Below, piece by piece: positions 21,801 to 30,217 of a stretch of 64,000 nt of DNA. Source of the DNA: Zopfochytrium polystomum (lineage: Eukaryota; Chytridiomycota; Chytridiomycetes; Chytridiales; Chytridiaceae); contig JAIVFJ010000260.1 of the NCBI GenBank assembly GCA_025765615.1, forward strand, positions 21,618-85,617, in the 5' to 3' direction. Numbering within the stretch: the stretch's first letter is position 1; the number at the start of each line of letters is the position of its first letter. Position numbers and translations under genes: made by a program. The notes below the pieces were generated by a model. The model made no database searches, was not told where the DNA came from, and saw only the letters and a program-made list of their open reading frames with translations.

Positions 21801-22467
21801 TATGAGCTCTACTTGAATCTTGACTGTGAACTGTGAACTGTGGAACTTGAGTCTTGGCTGGCTGTGAATCTTGAATCAAGGGCTTGAGAGCATGAGACTT
21901 GGGGGCTTGACTTGAGTTTTGGGTGACTGTTCCGATTGGTGGAGGTTGGACTTGACCAGTGACCCAATCAATGGCAGGGTTCTGGGCTTGCAGCCATGGT
22001 AATCCCAGGATGACAGAGAATGTGGGTGAGCCAAGATCCAATACTTCCAGATTGACCATGGATGGTGGAAAGTCTTGGATGTGGAGGTTTAGCTTGGTTT
22101 CATGGCTGATTTCCTTGAACAGAGCATGATTGGCAAAGTGGACCTTGAGGGGTGTGGATTTCTTGATCGTAGGAATGGCACAAGACTTGGCAAGGGTGGC
22201 ATCAATGATGTTGCAGGATGATCCAGAGTCTATAAGGGCCTTGGTTGTGATGGTTGACTTGGGTGAGAGTTGAATCTTGACATCCATGGTGAGTTGGTGG
22301 GGCTTGGAATCTGAGGTGTTTGTGGTGCTGGTGGTGGTGATGAAACAGGGGCAGCTTGGAGGAGGGTCCAGGGAATTGCCCCTCAGTGAGCCTGGACCTG
22401 GGAGTTTGGGTGCTTCTTCCTTGGGCAGTCCTTGACAGCATGCTCCTTGGAGCCACAGTAAAAACAC
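18808..22467 (-). pseudogene. pol: Outer element pol: protease, RT, RNase H, integrase, interrupted chromodomain
   Basis: A long open frame (1219 codons) encodes, in order: the aspartic protease (ALIDSGSSCNIID); reverse transcriptase with the YLDD active site (VIVYLDDILVFSS) and LVMPFGLTNAPAIFQ; RNase H (LETDASDYALGAVLSQ); the integrase HHCC zinc finger (AGHPGEH ... CETCQRN); the integrase core with MDFIVKLPPS and SDRGPQFRSQF, and PQTDGQTERTNQTLEQYL; and a chromodomain that breaks after KGYSDADNT. The break is where the inner element inserted, so the last part of the chromodomain and the tail lie at 15563-15667. The catalytic regions look intact and the domain order is that of a chromovirus. 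The frame is entered by -1 shifting from gag. Confidence 0.93.
22365..22410 (-). promoter_or_regulatory. Predicted -1 ribosomal frameshift signal, outer element gag-pol
   Basis: Same structure as in the inner element: CCCAAAC at 22410-22404, a 5-base spacer, then GGTCCAGG (22398-22391) pairing with CCTGGACC (22372-22365) across the gag stop codon. Confidence 0.75.
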
Positions 22468-23306
22468 AGTCCCTGCTGGGCCCTCCTTGTTTTCTCCTCT
22501 TGGCTCAGAGGACCCTTAGGAAGTGTCTCAACTGCATCCACTTGCATGGGTTCAGGAACTGTGAGAGCTTGAGGAACTGGGGTAGGTCTTGATGTAGTTC
22601 CTACTTGTCTTTGCTTCAGCCTCTTGGAGTAGAGTCTGTTGTCAATCTTGATGGCAAGGAGAATGTACTCTTCCAAGGTCTCAGGGATGTGCAGAGACTG
22701 GGAGAGCATGTCTTGGATAGACTCATGGAGACCATCATGGTACAGCTCCATCAGAGCTGCATCATTGTATCCAGAGTCTCTGGCTAGTTGCTTGAATTGG
22801 TTGGTGTAGGCCACACAAGATTGCTTTCCTTGCTTGATATGCTTGAGCTTGGATCTTGCTGTCCAAGATGCGTAGGGGTCACCAAAGGTAGCTTCCAGCC
22901 CCTCCCAGAGCTCTTGCAGGGTGGTGGGTGTGCTTGGGAGAGATCTGTACCCTGATTGAGCTTGACCAGACAGGAGGGTGCTTGTGAAAAGAACCTTGAC
23001 TTGCTCACTGGGAAATCTTGAAGGTTGGAGAAGGATGACATTCTCCACAGTGGCCATGAAGTTCCTAAGGTCTTTGGCCAGCCCAGTGAACTTGTCAGGG
23101 CTGGGAACCTTGGGCTCTCTTGCTTGGTTGGCTTGAGGCAGGGGAAGAGCTTGATGTTCTTGTTGGTGAAGTTGTTGTTGAAGCTGGTGCTGCTGGTGAA
23201 GGACTTGTTCTTGAAGTTGGTGTGTCTGTCTTGAGAGGGCTTGTAATTGGTCCATCAAGGCTTGGAAGGCAGTTGCATCAGGGAAGGTGTTGTTTGGGTC
23301 AGACAT
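22383..23306 (-). CDS. gag: Outer element Gag with CCHC zinc knuckle
   Basis: An intact 307-codon frame with the same layout as the inner Gag: Gln-rich N-terminus, capsid region, and C-terminal knuckle CFYCGSKEHAVKDC. It overlaps pol by 85 bases in the 0 versus -1 relationship. Together with its largely intact pol this element was autonomous until the inner insertion removed the end of pol. Confidence 0.93.
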   Translation of the reverse strand: MSDPNNTFPDATAFQALMDQLQALSRQTHQLQEQVLHQQHQLQQQLHQQEHQALPLPQANQAREPKVPSPDKFTGLAKDLRNFMATVENVILLQPSRFPSEQVKVLFTSTLLSGQAQSGYRSLPSTPTTLQELWEGLEATFGDPYASWTARSKLKHIKQGKQSCVAYTNQFKQLARDSGYNDAALMELYHDGLHESIQDMLSQSLHIPETLEEYILLAIKIDNRLYSKRLKQRQVGTTSRPTPVPQALTVPEPMQVDAVETLPKGPLSQEEKTRRAQQGLCFYCGSKEHAVKDCPRKKHPNSQVQAH

Positions 23307-23333
23307 GATGGCAGAGAGTAGTGGGAGAGGGTG

Positions 23334-23344
23334 AAGTGAATTAT
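23334..23344 (-). other. Self-complementary primer binding site, outer element
   Basis: ATAATTCACTT on the minus strand, two bases inside LTR 4, is complementary to AAGTGAATTAT at 23427-23417 in the LTR. The layout and length are the same as in the inner element. Confidence 0.8.
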
Positions 23345-23346
23345 GA

Positions 23347-23699
23347 TGTCAGGAACAGGGCAGGACAGGACAAGGCAGACAAGGAACTGAGAGGAGTGAT
23401 GATTGTATTGGAAACAATAATTCACTTGAGGGATGGGACAGGTCCCCCATCCCCCTTTTATACCTTTTGAGAGTGTTCCTTGTCAAGACTCCAAGAAAGT
23501 TCCAGAAAGAGCAATTAGTAATGCAATGATACCAATGATACCAATGACAACAAGACAAGTCAGGAAAGCAAAGAAGGTTCCAGAAGGTTCCACAAGGTTC
23601 CATGAAGGAATGTTCTAGAAGGTTCCAGAAGGTTCCAGAAGGTTCCATGAAGGAATGTTCTAGAAGGTTCCAGAGGTTTCCAGAGGGTGATTCATAACA
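23347..23699 (-). repeat. LTR 4 (5' LTR of the outer element), 353 bp
   Basis: It carries the same diagnostic bases as LTR 1 and is followed immediately by the right-hand CCAGG target duplication (23700-23704), after which the interrupted MULE transposase sequence resumes. Confidence 0.92.
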
Positions 23700-23704
23700 C
23701 CAGG
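23700..23704. repeat. Target site duplication CCAGG (right), outer retrotransposon
   Basis: Direct repeat of 15205-15209, at the junction between LTR 4 and the resumed MULE sequence. Confidence 0.9.
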
Positions 23705-25304
23705 CGAAGACATCAACCATCGCCCAAACTCCAGTACTCGTTTGGTTGACTGTCCATTCAATCTGAATGGTAGGCTCATTGGATCAGGGCTGGATTGTGG
23801 GCATTGAATTGTTGTAACGAACAGCTCACATACCTGCTCAATCGAGGTCTACGATCACTTCCAGCTGCAAGAAAGTTATCACTGGAGGCTTTATCACACT
23901 TCTGAACACTTGTCGTAGACGGGGTTGGAAACGGGCTCGTTCTCAACTCACTTCGATCCAGATTCCCAGGCATCCCTCCTAAGGTCAAAAGACGTCGCGA
24001 ATATGCGGGAAAAGCTGCGAATGGAGGAGCGTGGGGGGCAGACTTCAATGGAGGCGCTCTACAACGACTCCAGGCAACTGGCTACCACAACTTGTTTCAG
24101 CTGGATCCCTGCACAAATCGTGTCCAACACCTCTTCCTTGCATCTCGTTCTATTGAGAACTTTCGCGCTCGATCCTCAGTTCTTCTGATGGATTGTACTT
24201 ACAAAACCAACAAGTTTCAGCCTCCACTGCTTAATATCGTTACGGTTTCGGAAAATGGCCAGACCCTAGATGTCGCATTTGCTTTTTTGTGTTGGGAGGA
24301 GGTGGAGGACTATATGTGGGCGCTTCAGCAGCTTTCAAATTTGCTTGATGGACGAGTTCCTTGTGTCGTGCTCCCAATTGCAAGTTGGCTTTGATGAATT
24401 CATTACAAGTCTTTCCGTCGTCGAGCAATTTTCTTTGTCGCTGCCACATCAATAAGAATGTTCTTGCAAACGTAAAGCCTAAGTTCACTGGCGCTGGTGC
24501 AGGGGAAAAGTTTGAGACCTTCTTGAAGGAATGGACTGCAGCGACCAATTCCAAATCTTTGGAGGAGTTCTCAGTGGCCATGTCTCGCTTGCGAAGACTG
24601 GCCAGCAGTAGTCAGCTATGCCAAAAAGTGGTTGGAGCATAAGGAATGCTTCATTGATGCATGGACCAACTTGAAGCTGCATCTTGGGAATACTGCTACA
24701 TCTCGTGTCAAAGAAAATCACTCAGTGGTCAAAAAATATCTTGGACAGTCCAACAACGACCTCCTTGGCGCATTTCTATGCATTGAACGCTATTTGTCTC
24801 ACCAGTACAAACGAGAGCTAGACCTGAGGCCAAGAATTTAACAACCTTTGCGTTTCTTTCATTGTTTCCTTGGACCTGGCCTCACAACAATATCCCACTA
24901 CGCTCTGGACTTAATTCTATTGCAGATACAAGAAGAAGGAGCTACCGCTGAGTGCAATGGTCGCCTTCAAGCATCATTTGATCTCCCATGGGTTCACAAA
25001 ATTTCTGTGGCCATGCACAAGTGGGAGGGCAATCACCATGGAAGACGTTCACCCACATTGGCGCATTTTCAATAAGGTCATTCAACCCGTGCACATGATG
25101 CCTCTCTCGTCCCTCGAACAGCTTGCGGCTGTTTTGGAGGTTGCCACTGTGACGACAAAGCAGCGTCTCCTCGAGCAATCCCAAGCAATTGTTGACAGAC
25201 CAGTGCGGCAAAGTATTTTGAACCAGGAGCGTGCCAAAGTCCGGAAAGCCAAGGCAAAGTCACTGGGCCCGGAATTTCGAAGAAAAAGAGAAAGAAAAAA
25301 ATAA
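23700..25304 (+). pseudogene. MULE (Mutator-like) transposase, main part, decayed
   Basis: After the LTR array the zinc-domain continues with STRLVDCPFNLNGRLIGSG, then a TGA where a Trp is expected before IVVTNSSHT. The MULE catalytic domain follows in alternating frames: HLFLASRSIENFRARSSVLL, MDCTYKTNKFQPPLLNIV, VAFAFLCWEEVEDYMWALQQL, HINKNVLANVKPKF, and KKWLEHKECFIDAWTNLKLH with LGNTATSRVKENHSVVKKYL. A C-terminal DLPWVHKI ... DVHPHWRIF block ends at 25304. The first catalytic Asp (MDCTYKTN) is present. The position of the second reads PN where TD is expected. Stops and frame changes plus the 8.5-kb insertion make it inactive. Transposase identity is secure from family motifs. Confidence 0.85.
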
Positions 25305-25346
25305 AAAAAAAATAAAACAATAAACGAAAAAAAATAAAGACACAAG

Positions 25347-26152
25347 ATGCTCCAGAGCGACCCAGCGCAGCGGCGACAGCGGCGACAGCGGCCCCCTCAA
25401 CAGCAGCTGCTGCTGGAGCAGGCGCCGCCAGCTACCTACGCCACTGCTCTCCGCACACAGAAACCGCCCACGACATTCCCTACAGTTCGGAGCAAGCAGC
25501 GCAAAAGGCGCGGCAACTCGGCGCCCTCCACTCGCAGCAACACCGCCGCGGTTGCGTCCACAGCCGATCCACCTCATCCAGTCACACCAGCAGCCGTTGC
25601 AGCGGAACAGCGCTCACCCAACGACGCCAAAAGTGCATTGGAGCCCTCTCCGGCGGCAACCCCAGCTCCTGCATCTCAGTCCATCACGCCCCCAAAGCCG
25701 TCGCAGCCTGCCGCGTCCCCCTCTCCCTCACCCCCGCGGCCCGCGGCTCCCCTTCCGCGCCTGCAACTCCCCCGCGGCGTGTGCGTCAAAGTCGCCCACC
25801 TCCGCCCGCGCTTCGACAACCTGCAGGCCTGGCGCAGCCACCCGGGCCACGTGCTCGTCACACGCGCCGGCCGCATCTTCATCACGGACCCGGAGACGCG
25901 CAAGAGCCGGCCGTACGTTTACGAGGCGAGCCCCTGGGCCAACCCGTTCAAGCTGTCGCAGTACTCGCTGCAAGAGTCGCTCCGCCGCTTTCGCGCGCAC
26001 CTCGAGGAGCTGCTGAAGGACCCGGGCACGTTGAACGCGTTTTGGAACTGAAGGATGCACAAGAGATTGGGTGCTTTTGCGAGCCGGGGAGCGACTGCCA
26101 CCGGAACGTTATTTTGGACGTTCTTAGGAGACGCTTGTCGGGGTTGGAATGA
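25347..26152 (+). CDS. DUF4326-domain protein with long Pro/Ala/Ser-rich N-terminus
   Basis: The first about 145 residues are basic and then Pro/Ala/Ser-rich. The C-terminal part matches the DUF4326 domain: FITDPETRKSRPYVYEASPW, ANPFKL, LQESLRRFRAHLEELLKDPG and the end signature IGCFCEPGSDCHRNVILDVL with its conserved Cys and His residues. The biochemical role of DUF4326 is not established, and the domain is frequent in phages and bacteria. The conserved frame shifts by one base at a TTTT run near 26041, between LNA and LELKDAQEIG, probably a sequence error. The gene starts only 43 bases after the MULE stop codon, so it may lie inside or at the edge of that transposon. Confidence 0.7.
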
Positions 26153-26423
26153 GTAAGCTTCCCAGGTTTTGGTTTTTTTTTTTTTTTTTGGATGATGAGC
26201 GATGAGATCGAACTACATTGAAATAAACGTAATTATTTCGCCGATGGTTGCAGTGCGATATTGATGAGCCGATCGTTGCTTGATGATGCTGTGTCTTCCC
26301 GCTGCACCCATTTGGTCCCTTGGGAAAAGAAAGCTGTGGGGTCCACGCCCAACTTCGCCACCAACCCCACACTTGTGGGGTGACAGGCGGAAGAACTGTC
26401 TTTTCGAACGCGCGAGATCAACC
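26153..26423. other. Short intergenic spacer
   Basis: It contains a T run (26174-26189) and no gene. It probably holds the terminator of the DUF4326 gene and the promoter of the membrane protein. Confidence 0.4.
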
Positions 26424-27644
26424 ATGGTGGAACTCAAAGGTGAGCACGCCGTCCAAACGTGCTGACGATGCAGAGCTGTTCTGAAAACGCACCATCTTGC
26501 TCCTCACTATCAGATTGCTACTTCGCGCAGCTGCAGTTTTGTGCAGAGCATTACGTCCCCGGACTGGACACATTTGGTGAGGACTTTATTGATTCAGTCG
26601 TTTCATCGTGTTTGATCTAACGCTTGGATTATCTGGTTAGGCCAGATTCTCACGTGCGTTTCATTAGTTTCAATCGCATTGGGAGTCCTCTTGATCGGAG
26701 TATCCACGCTCCATCGAGAAACCAAGGCGAAACTCTTGAACGCCCGTGCTGCACCCCCCATCTTCGTTTTCAGCCAATTCGAGTGGTTTGTCGTCCTATT
26801 CACCATCTCGAACACGATCTCGGGAGTCGCCTTGGCCATCGCTTCATTCGCCGGAACCAGCTCTACAGTATTTCTGTGTTGTACGGGTGTTTTCCCCCTG
26901 TGAAGAACCAGATCACTTTTTAACAACGACATTTTTTTCGCGACCCAGATCGCTCATGGGCCTTCGAAGCCTCCTTGTATTCGTGGCGACGCTCGTCTTC
27001 GTCGACATCGTCCTGAGATCCGTGGATCTGCAGACCCCCTTCATCAGGCGCCTGCGCACCCGCTTCCTCCCCAGCCTTGTCATACCCGTGCTTGGAACGT
27101 TCGCATTCACCGTCTACCAAGCCCGCTACTCGGACTACTCGCACGCCCACGCGGACGAGGAGCCGTGGCTGGTTGACCGCTACCACCACATCATGGCGGC
27201 GTCCTCCGTGCTGTACATCCTCTGCTGGCTTTTGATGCTCGTGCTTGTCCTCGTCGGCCGCCACGCGTACTCGCAGCAGCTGTTCCTTCTGATGCGGCCC
27301 ACCTTCCGGTCGGCCGTCGTTCGCAAGCGGCCGAGCTTTCGGTTTTACGAAGAGCGAAAGTGGGGGCTGCGCGCTGTTAGCGACGGCGCCGGCGGCGGCG
27401 GCGCACGTGGAGAAGCGGAGCTGGAGGCGCTCCTGGACGCTGTCGAGGCAGCGAATTACGCGCTGAACTGGTTCGCGGCGGCGATTGGCCTTTTTGTGGT
27501 GTACAACGTTGCGTATTCTTTGATGGTGCTCCTTTACTCGGGTGCGCCGCCCATGTTTTGGTACTTGACGATGTTCGTCAACTTTGCGTAAGTCGACATC
27601 CTCGCTAGTGTGCTTGTTGGCTCTAATGCTTTATTTTGTTTCTT

Positions 27645-27709
<65 letters not shown>

Positions 27710-27949
27710 GGCACCTGTGCTTGTGCATTTGTGCGGGACTGTTGGCATGTTGGCAGGTCTCCCTTTGTGATCTCGATCCCGCTCTTCCTCTTCTTTTTCC
27801 TCCGGATGACTCGCAAGCTGTTCAGGCTCGTGCGCGAAGACGCACGTCAACGGGGCCAGATTGCGGTGGGAGTGGGGCCACCAGCCGCCTCAAGTGATGA
27901 CGGTCCCGTCCCGGCGAACCAGCTTCCGGTGATGCACGTTGGCCCGTAA
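26424..27949 (+). CDS. Multi-span membrane protein of unknown function, five exons
   Basis: I do not recognise the family. The exon model is 26424-26439, 26514-26576, 26641-26886, about 26951-27587 and 27757-27949. Introns carry GTGAGC, GTGAGG, GTGTTT and GTAAGT donors. The product starts MVELKDCYFAQLQFCAEHYVPG. About seven hydrophobic segments are visible, for example ILTCVSLVSIALGVLLIGV, FEWFVVLFTISNTISGVAL, SLLVFVATLVFVDIVL, VLYILCWLLMLVLVLVG, WFAAAIGLFVVYNVAYSLMV and FVISIPLFLFFFLRM. The exon 3/4 junction is off by one base. Size and topology resemble 7-TM fungal membrane proteins, but I see no diagnostic motif. Confidence 0.65.
27649..27707. repeat. (AC)n microsatellite in an intron
   Basis: An almost pure AC run of nearly 60 bases lies inside the fourth intron of the membrane protein gene. 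It is a candidate polymorphic marker. Confidence 0.95.
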
Positions 27950-28396
27950 ATTCTTTTTTTTTTTTTTTTTTTTTTTTGTGGAATGGACGTGCTCGATCGA
28001 GACAATGTTTAATACACGAATATGTTTGAGAACGATGACGCATTGTTTGATTCTTCCAGAAAAGGAGAAAAGGAGAAAAAGGAGGACCCTACGCCACCCG
28101 CCTTGTTCTGGGAATGCGGCCCACCCTTTTGCCTCTCTTGTCTTCTTCGTTCTTCCTCAAAAAGGAAAAAACGGCGAAAGGAGGCGTCGAGTGAAAGAAA
28201 AAAAAAAAAAAATATGCGCGTCGCCGAGGCCACCTCCATCACCGCCCTGACACCGTCCGTTGTCGCCGTCGGCTCTGTCGGCACCCGTCACGAGCGCGAG
28301 GGCCACCGCGGCGGCGGCGGCTTCGGCAGTGTCAGACGCCGACAAAGACGACGACAAGCACGCGCACGAGCAGCAGTGCGGGCCACCGTCGTCAAC

Positions 28397-29837
28397 ATGT
28401 CGCTCCTACTCCTCACCCTCTTCCTCCTCACGCTCGACACGCTGGTCGATCGGGTCCACGCCGCACACACGGAGCTGGTCCCCGTGTCGGACCTGCTCAT
28501 CGACTCGGTCCCAATCGACTCGTACATCAACGATCCGGCGATCTCAGCACCGATCATGAAGGGCTCCACTCTCAACCTGTCTTTTGCCATTGCGTCGACG
28601 CGAATGACCGCGTCCAAGCTGTCCTCCATCCCAATCGAGAAAGTGTGGGACCAGTCCACCACGGGCACCGTCACGGTGGAACACGCGGACGGATCCACCT
28701 TCGAAGCCGACACCCCAGACCTGCACTACTCGGGAGTTCTCGACGACGGATCTGCCTCCATCACCGCTACTTTGTACGACGACGGAATCCACTTTGTTGT
28801 GTACAACCGCACATCTGGCAGCCTGTTCCAAGTGGACCCCGTCGCGCACATCGTCAACGCCTTCACACCAGAGGAGCTGGTTTCCATCGCCGGCGCCTCC
28901 CACGTTGCGCTTGTTCCCACCGCAAAGACCCTGAGCGAACCTCTGCGTCGCCCAAACAATACTGCGACGCGCGCGAACGCAAGCGAACCCGCAGGCGCAG
29001 GCTCTCTATTCCGTCGCTCGGACCCTGATGTTACTATTCCATCAGTTGGTTTCGCGCCGTTGTTTGACAACTGCTTTCCAAATATCCTGCAAAACCACAC
29101 TGCCCGCATCGCCTTTCAAGTGAGCTACGGGTTGTTCCTCCAACTGGATGGTGCAGGCGCAACGGCACCCGTCAAGACTCTTGCAAAGCTCGGTCAGATT
29201 GTCACTGATATGAATATCATCTATGAGCATCAGTTGCGAATCACCGTCCAGGTAAGTTTTTTTTTGGAGCGCGCAGTTCCAGGATCGAGCTGCATGAGAG
29301 AAATCACTAAACGCTCGCTCCCCACAGGTTCACACTGGCGGAACGAAGATCATGATGGCGCCAAATTCTACCGCTGCCAATTATGTTTGGAATTACGGTC
29401 CAGGATACTGCTACAACACCATCGAGGACGGCGTCATGTCCCTGTCAACGTACGTCAGCACGCTGCCGCTGGACTCTACTGTTACGACGTACATTCTTCT
29501 ATCAACATGCTCAAGCCCGAACAGCGAAGTTGGGCTTGCGTGGCAGCCAGGCGCCTGTGACTCACCTTACAACACGGCCGCAGTGCAGTACAGCAGTGGC
29601 GCATGGTTGATTGTGGCCCACGAATTCGGACACAGCATCAACGCGTCGCACACGTTTGAAAACGGTCAAGGAAAAACCGGCGGCATCATGGACTACGCGG
29701 ACGGGCGCTACCCCATCGGCACTGGATGGTACGGATTCCATCCCACTTACAACAGGGACGAAATTTGCTCGTACCTCTCGATCTACATGGGCCGTACCTG
29801 CCTTCCATTGTCCAAGAACGCTGCCGGAACAGTTTAG
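28397..29837 (+). CDS. Secreted metzincin metalloprotease, reprolysin/ADAM-like (M12B-type)
   Basis: A zinc endopeptidase probably acting outside the cell. Exon 1 (28397-29251) encodes a signal peptide (MSLLLLTLFLLTLDTLV), a prodomain of about 200 residues resembling the M12B propeptide, and a dibasic site (SLFRRS) suited to Kex2/furin-type maturation. A 76-base intron (29252-29327) leads to exon 2 with the zinc site HEFGHSINASH and a Met-turn GGIMDYA. Conserved cysteines (GYCYN, CSSPN, CDSPY, RTC) suggest disulfides. The usual Gly in HExxHxxGxxH is Asn here. An upstream in-frame ATG at 28214 would add 61 basic residues. I prefer 28397 because it gives a clean signal peptide. No disintegrin or membrane segment follows, so it is a short secreted form. 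Confidence 0.85.
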
Positions 29838-30217
29838 TCTTCTTTAAAAACACCTTTCTTGCCGAAATACATGGCGCTTTGGTTCAACTTTTTTTAGAAT
29901 AAAAGCAACGGCTGTTCTTGCTGTGTTCCCCTCCGTAAAATATTCTTCCTAGTTGGCAGTTTGCACTTCCGGCGCAATTGGTTTCATTTCCAAAGTTGGA
30001 ATCGACTTCGCAGTAAGCTGCATAGTATGTAACACAATGAATGAAAGGTAAAGGGTATTTCCAGAATTTTTTTATTTTTCCAGCCTTCAAACCTGACAGG
30101 TACTGAACTTTGTATCGAAATAAAAAACTACGACATATAGCCCTTCCACACCCCCATCCCCCCGCCACTTTCCCCTTCCTCCGACTTTACCCTTTGAGAA
30201 CGACAACCGAGGCCACG
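29838..30217. other. Intergenic spacer between two protease genes
   Basis: No gene is visible. The sequence is AT-richer than its neighbours and should hold the terminator of the metalloprotease and the promoter of the aspartic protease. Confidence 0.4.

Larger units (their letters stand above)
15210..23699 (-). mobile_element. Nested pair of Ty3/gypsy (Tf1/sushi-type chromovirus) elements, composite
   Basis: Order along the plus strand is LTR1, 105 bp of internal sequence, LTR2, inner internal region, LTR3, outer internal region, LTR4. Both elements run on the minus strand. LTR1 and LTR4 share diagnostic bases (GAGAGTGTTCC, AGTAATGCAATG). LTR2 and LTR3 share the alternative states (GAGAGTCTTCC, AGTAATACAATG). 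With the two pairs of 5-base duplications this proves nesting: an outer element (15210-15667 plus 18853-23699, about 5.3 kb) interrupted by an inner element (15668-18847). LTR pairs are nearly identical, so both insertions are young. Confidence 0.93.

Noticed and set aside
15210..23699. Four LTRs in a row read as unequal recombination between elements sharing an LTR
   Set aside because: Two sets of matching 5-base duplications (CCAGG outside, CAGGT inside) and the pairing of diagnostic LTR bases (1 with 4, 2 with 3) fit a nested insertion exactly; recombination would not place a duplication around LTR2-LTR3.
27584..27949. Open frames through the AC microsatellite (Thr-His and Cys-Val runs)
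   Set aside because: The repeat is inside an intron with GTAAGT donor and GCAG acceptor; the flanking exons join in phase.
28022..28396. Upstream extension of the metalloprotease frame
   Set aside because: The first part is poly-basic and follows an A-rich tract; the signal peptide at the ATG at 28397 gives a better start.
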